A DNA stretch of 23,347 bases. Origin: Planctomycetes bacterium UBA2386 (lineage in GTDB: Bacteria > Planctomycetota > UBA1135 > UBA2386). A program made the position numbers and the translations under genes. How positions within the stretch are numbered: the first letter of the stretch is position 1; each line of letters opens with the position of its first letter. The notes beneath the pieces were generated by a model. It saw nothing but the letters and a program-made list of their open reading frames with translations, had not been told where the DNA came from and did no database searches. Shown here piece after piece: positions 8,401-16,000 of this stretch. The DNA lies in assembly GCA_002343845.1 (NCBI GenBank), contig DDSQ01000041.1, positions 1 to 23,347 on the forward strand. The letters are read 5' to 3'.

Positions 8401-11400
8401 CGCCGCTCGTGTCGAACAACGACTTCGCCGAACTGCCGGGTGCCCGGATCGCCGGCCGGGTGTGGATCGACACGGACAACGACGGTGTCATCGATGTCGG
8501 CGAGAGCGGCCTGCCCGGCGTGGTGCTGGCCTTGAGCGGCACGAACGACATCGGCGCGTCGGTCAGCGCGACGGCGACGACCGGCGCCGACGGCAGCTTC
8601 GAGTTCAGCGGGCTGCGCCCGGGAACCTACACGGTGACCGAGCCGGTCCAGCCGGCGGGCACCTTCAACGGAATCACGCGCGCCGGCAGTGGCGGCGGCA
8701 CGGCGACGGGCGTGGGCACGCTGCCCAGCGCGATCGCCGGCATCGTGCTCGCGGCCGGCCAGGCCGCGCTGGCCAACGACTTCGGGGAACTCACCGGCGC
8801 CCAGATCAGCGGGCGGGTGTGGACCGACTCGAACGACAACGGCGTCGTCGACAGCGGCGAGATCGGCCTGGGCGGTGTCGCACTGACGCTGACCGGCACC
8901 GACGATCTCGGCGCCGCGGTGAACCAGTCGCTCAGCACGGGCGCCGACGGCAGCTACGTCTTCGGAAACCTGCGGCCCGGCACCTACACGGTGACCGAGC
9001 CCGCGCAGCCTGCCGGCACGCTGAACGGCCGCACGGTGGCCGGCTCCACCGGCGGTACGGCCACCGGCGTGGCCACGCTGCCCAGCGCGATCAGCGGCAT
9101 CGTGCTGGCGGCCTCGCAGGCCTCCAGCGGCAACAACTTCGGCGAGATCCCGGGCGCCCAGATCGCCGGTCGCGTGTGGCTCGATGCGAACCACAACGGC
9201 GTGGTCGACGCCGGCGAGTCCGGCATGGCCGGCGTGTCGATCACGCTGTCCGGCACCGATGACGTCGGCGCCAGCGTCAGCCGCACGGCGACGACCGGTG
9301 CCGACGGCAGCTACGCCTTCACCGGCCTGAGGCCCGGCACCTATGCCGTGACCGAGCCCGTGCAGCCCGCCGGCACCTTGAACGGCCGCACGGTGGCCGG
9401 CACGGCCGGCGGCGCGGCCACCGGCGTGGGCACGCTGCCCAGCGCGATCAGCGGCATCGTGCTGGCGGCCTCGCAGGCCTCCAGCGGCAACAACTTCGGC
9501 GAGATCCCGGGCGCCCAGATCGCCGGGCGGGTCTGGCTCGACGCCGACCACGACGGCGTGATCGACGCGGGCGAATCCGGCATCTCCGGCGTGTCGATCA
9601 CGCTGTCCGGCACCGATGACGTCGGCGCCAGCGTCAGCCAGACGGCCACCACCGGCGCCGACGGCAGCTACGCGTTCTCGGGCCTGCGGCCCGGCACCTA
9701 TGCGGTGACCGAGCCCGCGCAGCCTGCCGGCACCTTGAACGGCCGCACGCTGGCCGGCACGGCTGGCGGCACGGCCACTGGCGTGGGCACGCTGCCCAGC
9801 GCGATCGGCGGCATCGTGCTGACGGCCTCGCAGGTCTCCAGCGGCAACAACTTCGGCGAGATCCCGGGCGCCCAGATCGCCGGACGGGTCTGGCTCGACG
9901 CCGACCACGACGGCGTGATCGACGCGGGCGAATCCGGCATCTCCGGCGTGTCGATCACGCTGGCCGGCACCGACGACCTCGGCGCCAGCGTCAGCCGCAC
10001 GGCGACGACCGGCACCGACGGCCGCTACGCCTTCACCGGCCTGCGGCCCGGCACTTATGCGGTGACCGAGCCCGCGCAGCCCGCCGGCACCTTGAACGGC
10101 CGCACGCTGGCCGGCACCACCGGCGGCACGGCCACCGGCATGGGCACGCTGCCCAGCGCGATCGGCGGCATCGTGCTCGCCGCGGCGCAACAGTCCGCCG
10201 ACAACAACTTCGGCGAGATCCCGGCGAGCCAGCTCTCGGGACGGGTGTGGGGCGACGCGAACAACGACGGGCAGATCGGGACCGGCGAGGTCGGCCTGGC
10301 CGGCGTGTCGATGGTGCTCAGCGGCACGGACGACATCGGCAACGCCGTCACGGCGACGGCCACGAGCGGGGCCGACGGGGGCTTCGTCTTCGGCGGCCTG
10401 CGGCCGGGCAGCTACGTGCTGACCCAGCCGACGCAGCCGCCGGGCACCAGCAACGGCGTCACGCTGGCCGGCACGGCCGGCGGCGTGGCCACGCCGGTCA
10501 GCCTCACGCCGTCGGCGGTGAGCGGCATCACGCTGGGGGCGGGCGTGTCGGCAGGCAGCTACCTGTTCGGCGAGATTCCCGACTCGGCCGACCTGCTGGT
10601 CAGCAAGTCGCACGCCAAGGCCTTCACCGTCGGTTTCAACGGCCGCTACCGCATCACGGTGCGCAACGGGGGCAGCGTGGCCTCCAGCGGCACCTACACG
10701 GTGCAGGACCGCCTGCCCGCCGGGCTGGCGCTCGCCGCCACGCCGACCGGCAGCGGCTGGAGCTGCGCCGGCGCTGCCGGCGCCACCAGCTTCTCCTGCA
10801 CCTCGAGCGTGGTCATCCCGCCCGGCGCGACGCGTGCCGAGGCCATCGACGTGGTCGTGACCGTCGCTGCCGCGGCAGCCGCGGCATCGCCGGTCCACAA
10901 CGTCGTGCTGGTCGAGGGCGGCGGCGAGGTCCCGGCGCGCGGGCCCAGCGCCGCCGAACGCGATGCGTTCCAGGGGAACCCGAGCGCGCTGCCGGCCTGT
11001 GTGCCGGGGGTCACGCACAACGCCTGCCGCGATGCGACGGTCGTGCAGCAGGCGGCGTCGGTGTCGGGTACCGTGTGGAGCGACAGCGGCAGCACGCCGC
11101 GCGTGCTCGATGCTGGCGACCGCCGCTTGCGCGGCTGGCTCGTCGAGGTTCTCGACCTGGCAGGCAACACGATCGTCGGTCGCGCGACCACCGCGGCCGA
11201 CGGGCGTTACCGCGTCGACGGCCTCGAGCCGGCGACGGAACTGGCCATCCGCTTCCGCGAGCCGGCCTCGGGCGTCGTCTTCGGCTACCCGGTGAACGGC
11301 GAGACCGCTCCGGGTTCGTCGGGCGCGAGCTGCGTCAGCGGCACGCCTGCGGCCGGCACGCCGAGTTCGTGCGTGCAGGCCGGTGCGACGCCGCAACTGG

Positions 11401-13016
11401 TCGTCGTGCTGGTGCCGGGCACGCTGCTGCCGCAGCAGAGCCTGCCGGTCACGCCGACGGGCGTGGTCTACGACTCGGCACTGCGATCGCCCGTGCCCGG
11501 CTCAGTGGTCACGCTGGCCCCGACGGGCAGCTGCCCGGGCTGGGATCCGCGCAGCGCCATCGCCGCGGCCACGCTCGGCGGCTACTCGGTGTCGGGCTCG
11601 GGCATCGCGATGACCGTCGGGCCGGAAGGCTTCTACCAGTTCCTGGCCGCTCCCGCGGCCCCGGCAAGCTGCAACTTCGGGCTCAGCGTGACGCCACCGA
11701 CCGGTTACCTGTTCGCGTCGTCCGCGATCCCGCCGACGGCCGGGCCCTTGAGCCCGCCCGGCGGCGCGGGCGCGGTCTTCGCGGTGCAACCGCAGGCCAC
11801 CGCGCCGAGTGCGGACCCGGGTCCGGCGACGACGTACTACCTGGCGCTGGCGCTCGGCTCGGGCACCGCGATCGTCGTGCACAACCACGTGCCGCTCGAC
11901 CCGGCGGCCATCGGCGCCCTGACGCTGACGAAGACCGGTGACCGTTCGGTGGCCGAGATCGGCGACAGCGTGCGCTACACGCTGACCGTCACGCAGGCGC
12001 CGTCCGGGGGGCGGCCGGTGCAGACCACGGTCGTCGACCGCCTGCCCGCCGGGTTCACGTTCATCCCGGGCACGGCCACCGTCAACGACGTCCCGATCGC
12101 CGACCCCGCGGGCGGGGTCGGCCCGACGCTGGTCTTCAACCTCGGCCCGATGCCGCCCGAGCGACAGCTCGTGCTGCGTTACCGCGTCCGGGTCGGCGTC
12201 GGTGCGCTCGAGGGCGACGGCGTCAACCGTGCGCAAGGCCACGCATGCCAGCAGCGCTCCGGCTGTGTCGATGCCTCGCGCAACCCGATTCCCTCGGCGG
12301 TCTCGACCAACCCGGCGCAGTTCCGCGTTCGCGTGCTCGGCGGCGTGTTCACGACCGAGGCCTGCGTGCTCGGCAAGATCTTCGTCGACTGCAATCGCAA
12401 CCACGTGCAGGACCCCGAGGAGCTCGGCTTGCCGGGTGTGCGCCTGGTGCTCTCCGACGGCACCTTGCTGATCTCGGATTCCGAGGGCAAGTACAGCATC
12501 TGCGGCCTGCCGCCGCGAAGCCACGTGCTGCGTGTCGATCCCTCGACGCTGCCGCGGGGCGCGCGGCTGACGACCTCCAGCAACCGCAACCTCGGTGACG
12601 CCGGCAGCCTGTGGCTCGACCTGAAGAACGGCGAGCTGCACCGGGCGGACTTCGTCGAGGGCAGCTGCTCGAACACGGTGCTCGAGCAGACCAAGGCTCG
12701 CCGCGCGCAGGGCGAGGTGCGGTCGGTGGAGACCGAGAAGAAGGGTGGCCCGGCGCTGCGCTTCGACAGCAAGGCGCACGGCCTGGACACGCTGCGTTCG
12801 CCGCAGCAGGGTACCGACGGCGCGAACCAGCAGGCGCCCAAGCCGCGGGGCACCGCACCCCGGCCGCCGTCGCCGGCCAAGGACGAGACGAATGTGCCCA
12901 CCCCCGATCTGCCGATGAACCAGCCACCGCCAAGGGGCCGATCCCCGGGTGACCCGCCCGATGCCCCGCAACCTGCCGGCGCGACCACCGGGGGAGCTTC
13001 GCATGGCACGCGCTGA
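2439..13016 (+). CDS. Giant secreted surface protein: DUF11 modules plus SdrD-B/Cna-B-like stalk
   Basis: The protein is 3525 residues. Residues 1-23 are a Sec signal peptide (MKKNH, then a Leu-rich core ending AFAA). Seven DUF11-like modules follow, starting near residues 24, 153, 285, 428, 570, 715 and 878, most with a NNGP-like motif and paired cysteines. Residues 1015-2717 form an SdrD-B/Cna-B-like array with GRVW, acidic EF-hand-like loops, DGSYAF and GLRPGTY motifs. After it come a DUF11 module (2718), a Cna-B-like module (2875), another DUF11 module (3159), and a carboxypeptidase-regulatory-like module with Cys pairs (about 3311-3415). The last 105 or so residues are a Pro-, Lys- and Arg-containing low-complexity tail. 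There is no barrel, LPXTG, PEP-CTERM or RTX repeat, so export beyond the periplasm probably needs a partner. The 3' end overlaps the barrel gene by 14 nt. A role as adhesin or surface stalk is inferred from architecture only. Confidence 0.92.
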   Translation: MKKNHLRHLLLGLLLAPTIAFAADPQISSFTDSPDPVVTGTNYSYQIVVRNNAPADAANTRLSLAVPSGAVFVSAAPASENCAPASATLIECNLGTVRGGNLDVRTITMVWQATAVGLSTINATATLSADNDDNSTNNVQNQQTTVNPVSATDADLQITSKTNISGIPIAAGANVTFRITPRNAGPAVATGVTVTDVLPTGWSFVSAAGTNWSCSAAGQTVTCSRASLPVGAGEDIDIVATAPASVALGGSAYTNTATIAGTTVDPVPGNNSASATGSVLANGADLSLSKTKLPLTVASGGTLTSTINVTNLGPATATGNVRVVEVLSNETFVGAAGSGWSCTASGSVVVCNHANAGGMSAFGALPTLTITTTATGAGPATNTACTGGSVPSGAGGATATPPAAGDPNPLNDCGTTSSAIGSGGGGADLSVVSVTTTTPSGGDKRVSTSETSVTFTSVIRNDGPAAATGATIDFSGIAQTGTPLSFAVTAPPGVSFACASPPLRCTQTSGSLAAGASVTVAVTASRPLPTFGSPGTTQTFTTTVSNVVENDPNPANNTGSDTFSIDSMTDLQVVSKTVSPSIAAAGDLVTYAITIRNNGPDNAFAFDVVDTFTFPGAGDPGFDVVSIAYSQPAFGSCTAAAAITPASPSVRCTITLMSSGQTEQITMAVRPRSDLGNPSRVLRNSATLSGGSVADSDTTNDAATAELTVRSSPIDLLVNKVDVVDPVPFVDGATFVDYRVRVTNNGPTAGTGVRITETTTPPAGKRIRFVCDTTGFGSASCNPISLCSATNVVSAAGTALPAITCSAPADGGGTSGPTVGNLANGASKDIFLRYEILDRPPLSGDVFTSTSSVTSDQFETFVANNSITELTTTRNRIDIRVSKAASAASVSVSQPFNWVVTVVNNGPGDSLQTDLTDTLPAGTTVTGPITWSRSLPAGSGTCSVAGLTVSCALGRLNGTGAVTVTIPVRLDSVPAGGVATNTATVDVDPAKTGAEDLPGGNNTGSATVTVSRSSLSGTVFEDRVRSGGNAGTPQAAGSEPRLAGVALRLTGTDNLGNAVDRTATTDGDGRFTFADLPPSNGAGYRLEQTQPTGYVNGPSDPPATGAGAPSIGGTYSRGGASGNSSYAGVVLGTGVDAVDYNFPELRRPGLSGFVYADIDTNGVRDPAIDAPLAGATVRLLDATTLSVLATATTDPSGAYSFGNLDPLTAYTLEQPLPTGAGTLANGPVNPGLIGGAACASGCAAQANTPVVDTDRIAAIDLSAGADGTQFNFGEVQVTAISGTVYVDRNRNGALDATPTDGRLAGVTLSLYSGTSCSGVAQGTASTDATGAYSFSGLVAGRTYTVCQTQPAGYGDGGVNPGTAASSPGPNALTVTSLPVAGSAGNHFAERIGSIAGAVYLDANNDGVRQAGEAGIGGVQVTLAGTDATGAPVSRSATTDTSGAFRFDDVVGSAAGGYSLTQQAGQPVVGGVVTLDGRTTAGNVGGLTTGTAGAPGTTPSTIAAVVLAGGALSVDHLFGEILPVSIGGIVFSDANNNGQQDLPADPGLSGVTITLSGTDDLGAAVSRTLTTALDGSFSVSGLRPGTYALTQPTQPPGTSNGLTVPGSAGGTATGVATTPSAITGIVLTTPGSASSDNRFAERPDSGVISGRVWIDADNDGVVDGSESGIAGQTIQLGGTDTLGNPVSRTATTAADGSYAFTGLAPGTYSVTQPVQPADTYNGRTVAGTAGGSATAVGTLPSAVSGIVLGAGQSSLDNNFAELTGGQVTGRVWFDANNDGVIGAGESGLSGVTIQLAGTDLAGNPVSRSTATGSDGRFAFADVPSGTYTLTQPTQPPGTFNGLTVAGSGGGTATGVGTLPSAISGIVLSAGQTAADNNFGETASGQIGGRVWLDANGNGVLDAGESGLSGVTLTLTGTDALGNAVSATITTAADGSYAFTGLRPGSYAVTQPTQPAGTLNGATLPGTGGGTATPASTTPSAITGIVLGASPLVSNNDFAELPGARIAGRVWIDTDNDGVIDVGESGLPGVVLALSGTNDIGASVSATATTGADGSFEFSGLRPGTYTVTEPVQPAGTFNGITRAGSGGGTATGVGTLPSAIAGIVLAAGQAALANDFGELTGAQISGRVWTDSNDNGVVDSGEIGLGGVALTLTGTDDLGAAVNQSLSTGADGSYVFGNLRPGTYTVTEPAQPAGTLNGRTVAGSTGGTATGVATLPSAISGIVLAASQASSGNNFGEIPGAQIAGRVWLDANHNGVVDAGESGMAGVSITLSGTDDVGASVSRTATTGADGSYAFTGLRPGTYAVTEPVQPAGTLNGRTVAGTAGGAATGVGTLPSAISGIVLAASQASSGNNFGEIPGAQIAGRVWLDADHDGVIDAGESGISGVSITLSGTDDVGASVSQTATTGADGSYAFSGLRPGTYAVTEPAQPAGTLNGRTLAGTAGGTATGVGTLPSAIGGIVLTASQVSSGNNFGEIPGAQIAGRVWLDADHDGVIDAGESGISGVSITLAGTDDLGASVSRTATTGTDGRYAFTGLRPGTYAVTEPAQPAGTLNGRTLAGTTGGTATGMGTLPSAIGGIVLAAAQQSADNNFGEIPASQLSGRVWGDANNDGQIGTGEVGLAGVSMVLSGTDDIGNAVTATATSGADGGFVFGGLRPGSYVLTQPTQPPGTSNGVTLAGTAGGVATPVSLTPSAVSGITLGAGVSAGSYLFGEIPDSADLLVSKSHAKAFTVGFNGRYRITVRNGGSVASSGTYTVQDRLPAGLALAATPTGSGWSCAGAAGATSFSCTSSVVIPPGATRAEAIDVVVTVAAAAAAASPVHNVVLVEGGGEVPARGPSAAERDAFQGNPSALPACVPGVTHNACRDATVVQQAASVSGTVWSDSGSTPRVLDAGDRRLRGWLVEVLDLAGNTIVGRATTAADGRYRVDGLEPATELAIRFREPASGVVFGYPVNGETAPGSSGASCVSGTPAAGTPSSCVQAGATPQLVVVLVPGTLLPQQSLPVTPTGVVYDSALRSPVPGSVVTLAPTGSCPGWDPRSAIAAATLGGYSVSGSGIAMTVGPEGFYQFLAAPAAPASCNFGLSVTPPTGYLFASSAIPPTAGPLSPPGGAGAVFAVQPQATAPSADPGPATTYYLALALGSGTAIVVHNHVPLDPAAIGALTLTKTGDRSVAEIGDSVRYTLTVTQAPSGGRPVQTTVVDRLPAGFTFIPGTATVNDVPIADPAGGVGPTLVFNLGPMPPERQLVLRYRVRVGVGALEGDGVNRAQGHACQQRSGCVDASRNPIPSAVSTNPAQFRVRVLGGVFTTEACVLGKIFVDCNRNHVQDPEELGLPGVRLVLSDGTLLISDSEGKYSICGLPPRSHVLRVDPSTLPRGARLTTSSNRNLGDAGSLWLDLKNGELHRADFVEGSCSNTVLEQTKARRAQGEVRSVETEKKGGPALRFDSKAHGLDTLRSPQQGTDGANQQAPKPRGTAPRPPSPAKDETNVPTPDLPMNQPPPRGRSPGDPPDAPQPAGATTGGASHGTR
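2508..5480 (+). repeat. Seven DUF11-like modules, most with a conserved cysteine pair
   Basis: Protein-level repeats begin at about 2508, 2895, 3291, 3720, 4146, 4581 and 5070. Most start with an (A/T/I)DL-V-SK-like strand, continue with a V-NNGP-like strand pair and end with Thr/Ala-rich strands and an N-N-(S/T)-type closing motif. Six modules contain a clear pair of Cys near the middle, for example WSCSAAGQTVTC and GTCSVAGLTVSC; in module 6 the first cysteine spacing differs. DUF11 is a beta-sandwich surface module found in many bacterial and archaeal secreted proteins. DNA copies are diverged, so these duplications are old. Confidence 0.85.
5481..10589 (+). repeat. Array of 14 SdrD-B/Cna-B-like modules
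   Basis: Modules begin at 5481, 5886, 6276, 6618, 7011, 7377, 7734, 8091, 8448, 8805, 9162, 9519, 9876 and 10233. The first five vary in length (135, 130, 114, 131 and 122 residues). The last nine are each exactly 357 bp (119 residues), filling 7377-10589 without a gap. A unit runs GRVW-D-(A/T/S), acidic loop, GESG--GV, L-GTD--G--VS, TATT-ADGSYAF-GLRPGTY-VT-P-QPAGT-NG, AG--GG-ATGVGTLPSAI-GIVL, NNFGE. In staphylococcal SdrD such B repeats bind Ca2+ and form a rigid rod. The array contains no lysine. Confidence 0.9.
9074..9962 (+). repeat. Near-identical DNA between adjacent stalk repeats
   Basis: Within the 357-bp array, bases 9074-9169 are identical to 9431-9526 (96 nt), and 9528-9605 are identical to 9885-9962 (78 nt). 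Both pairs are offset by exactly one repeat unit. Other units are clearly related but more diverged. This points to recent unit duplication or gene conversion in the 3' half of the array, and it is also where short-read assembly could collapse copies. Confidence 0.85.
12990..12996 (+). promoter_or_regulatory. Ribosome-binding site that decides the barrel-gene start
   Basis: GGGGGAG lies six bases before ATG 13003, inside the 3' end of the giant gene. It supports that start, which is directly followed by a signal peptide, over the in-frame ATG at 12949 that would put 18 extra residues ahead of it. Confidence 0.7.
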
Positions 13017-16000
13017 CCGTTTCCGCAACCGCCGCCCGGTCGCGTTGGCCGCCGCGCTGGCGGTGATCGGCGGCGCGGACGCGCAGGCCCAGGGCGCCGC
13101 GTCCGCCGGCCAGACGCCGGACCTCCACTACACGCCGGTCAGCGGGCCGGACCTGCCGCTGTATCCGCTGGCGCCGGGAGACGACACGTCGAGCCGTCTC
13201 GAGCCGCTGCGCGCCGGGGGTGCCGCCGAGGCGGCCGCGCGGCGAGTCGAGCGCGTGGTCGTCGAGGTCGATCGCAACCACGTGCCGGCGGACGGCCAGT
13301 CGGCGACCCGGGTCGTCGTGCGCCTGCTCGGCGCGGATGGCAAGCCCCTCCCCGGGCGCAGCTTCGCAACGATCGAACACTCCGGTGGCCGCGTGCTGCT
13401 GCCGCGCGCGCGGACCGACGAATTCGGCCCGCGCGGCCTCGATGCGGACCGCGTCACGCCCGGCGTGCAGCTCCTGGTGCTCGACGGCGTCGCCGAGTTC
13501 CACCTGCTGGCGCCGCCGGATGCGCAGGACGTGCGGCTGCGCATCTCCGCGGGGGGCCGGCAGGCGGCCGGCGAGGTCGCCTTCGTGCCCGACCTGCGCC
13601 CGATGGTGGCCGCCGGCCTCGTCGAAGGCATCGTCAGCGTGCGCAACAAGATCGCGCTGTCGCCGGCCCGGCGCGGCGACGGGTTCGAGCAGCAGATCGA
13701 GGCCTGGTCGCGCGAGTTCAATGGCGGCAAGGCCAACGCGGCGGCCCGCGCCGCCTTCTACCTGAAGGGGACGATCAGCGGCCAGATGCTGCTGACCGCC
13801 GCCTACGACTCCGACAAGGTCACGCACGCGCGACTGCTGCGCGACGTGCGCGCCGACGAGCTGTACCCGGTCTACGGCGACGCCTCGCTGCGCAGCTTCG
13901 ACGCCCGCTCGGGAAGCCGGCTGTACGTGCGCGTCGACAAGGACAAGAGCTACGTCCTCTACGGCGACATCGTCACCGGCGACGGCTTCTCGGCGCCGGC
14001 CGGGCAGGGCGCGGTCGCGTCGCTGAAGCAGCGCAGCCTGGGCAGCTACAACCGGACCGCGACGGGGGTGCGCGCCCACCACGAGACCGACGCCCTCGTC
14101 GCCAACGTCTTCGCGTTCAACGACACGCTGCGCGCCGTCGTCGAGGAGTTCGCGAGCCAGGGCTCGGGTCCCTACGCGCTGCGCCACAACGCGGTGCTCG
14201 AGGGCAGCGAGAAGGTCGAGGTCGTCGTGCGCGACCGCACACAGCCCTCGCGCATCGTCGCGGTGCGGCCGCTGGTGCGCCTGGTCGACTACACGTTCGA
14301 GCCGTTCTCGGGCCGCGTCCTTCTGACGACCTTCCTGCCCAGCGTCGACGCCAACCTCAACCCGGTCGGCTTGCGCATCACCTACGAGGTCGACCAGGGC
14401 GGCGAGGCCTACTGGGTGGGCGGCGCCGATGCCCAGGCGCGCCTGACGAAGAACATCGAGGTCGGCGGCTCGGTGGTCAGCGACCGCAACCGCCTCGCCC
14501 CCTACGAGCTGGTCAGCGGCAACCTGACGCTCAGGTTCGACGAGCGCTCGGCGATGGTGGTCGAGCTCGCGCAGACGACGAGCACGGTCAACACGAACCC
14601 TGCCAACGTCGTCACCGCACGCGGACTGGCGGGTCGCAGCGGCGAGGTCGAGGGCCGCGCGGCGCGCGTGGAGTTCGTCCACCAGGGCCGGCGGACCGAG
14701 GCGCGCCTGTTCGCCGGCCGCAGCTCACCGACCTTCCTCAACCCGTCGGCACCGCTGGCGGGCGGGCGCGACGAGTTCCACGGGCGTGGCGCGGTCAAGC
14801 TGCTCGATGCCGTGCAGCTCTATGGCGAGGCCTCGCACAGTGCCGACCGCAACCCCGGTGGCGGCGAGCGACAGACGGCTGCGATCGGCGTGCAGTGGGC
14901 GCCGACGAGCCGGCTGATCATGGACGCGAGCCTGCGCCGCGCCCGCGAGACGATTGGCACGGTCGGCACCGATGTCGTGCTCTCGCCGTTCGGGCTGACC
15001 AGCGGCCTGAGCGGCAGCATCGCGACGGGCTCGGCCGGTGGGGCGGTCGGCTTCGGGGTGCAGGCGCTCGACCCGGTGACCGGGTTGCCGATGATCACGC
15101 AGGGCGGGCTGCAGCCGGCCACGAGCAGCCTGCCGGCGGGCACGCGGCTGGACAGCCGCTCGGTGCGCCTGGGCGTCGGCTACCGGGCAACCGAGCGCTT
15201 GCGCCTTGGCGGCGAGGTCGAGACCGACCTGTCCGGCAACGAGCGCGAACGCATCGCGATCGGCGCGGACTACGCGATCGGTCCGCGCGTGCGGCTGTAC
15301 GGACGTGCCGAGCACCAGACCGGCTGGGTCATGCTCAACGGCGTTTCCGACACGCAGCGCAGCGCCGACACCATTGCGCTGGGCATCGACGCCAACGTGC
15401 TGCGGGAAACCCAGCTCTTCAGCGAGTACCGGCTGCGCGATGCGATCAGCGGGCGTGACCTGCAGATCGCCGCCGGTGCGCGCCATTTCTGGGACCTTGC
15501 CGAAGGCATCCGGGCGAATGTCGCGGTCGAGCACGTCAAGGTGCTCGCGGGCCCGACCCCCACCGCCAACGCGATCGCCGCGGGCATCGACTATGCCGCC
15601 CATCCGCTGTGGCGGGCCGGCACGAGGGTCGAATGGCGCCGCTCGGGGGATCTGGCGTCGACGCCGGCGCTCGACGAGACCTTCGGCACCGTCCTGTGGA
15701 CGGTGATGGCGGCGCGCAAGCTCGACCGCGACTGGACGCTGCTCGCCCGCAACTACCTGCTGAAGACCGACTACCGAGCGCGCGGGGACGTGCTGCAGGA
15801 TCGCGCGCAGCTCGGGCTGGCCTACCGCGACACCGACCGCAACCGGGTCAACGCGCTGGGCAAGATCGAGTTCAAGCACGAGACCGACGCGAGCAACGCG
15901 CTGGTCGGCGAGCTGCAGTCGCGAGCCGTCATCGTCAGCGCGCACGCCGACCTGCACCCCTCGCGCCCGTGGTGGATGACGGGCCGCGTGGCGGCGAAGT

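Noticed and set aside
7377..10589. Regular direct repeats as a possible CRISPR or satellite array
   Set aside because: Units are 357 bp, in frame, and encode a recognised protein module throughout one open frame.
6381..11396. Open frame of about 1670 codons on the minus strand, opposite the stalk array
   Set aside because: It mirrors the repeat structure of the plus-strand gene, is composed of Arg/Gly/Ala/His-rich low-complexity sequence, and has no recognisable domain. GC-rich repeats lacking stop complements explain it.
12949..13002. Upstream ATG as the start of the barrel protein
   Set aside because: It would place 18 extra residues, including several Pro and Arg, ahead of the signal peptide. 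ATG 13003 has a GGGGGAG ribosome-binding site at good spacing.
12690..13016. Sortase, PEP-CTERM or RTX-type secretion signal at the giant protein's C-terminus
   Set aside because: There is no LPXTG with membrane segment, no PEP motif with hydrophobic tail, and no GGXGXDXXX nonapeptides. The protein also has an N-terminal Sec signal, which argues against type I secretion.
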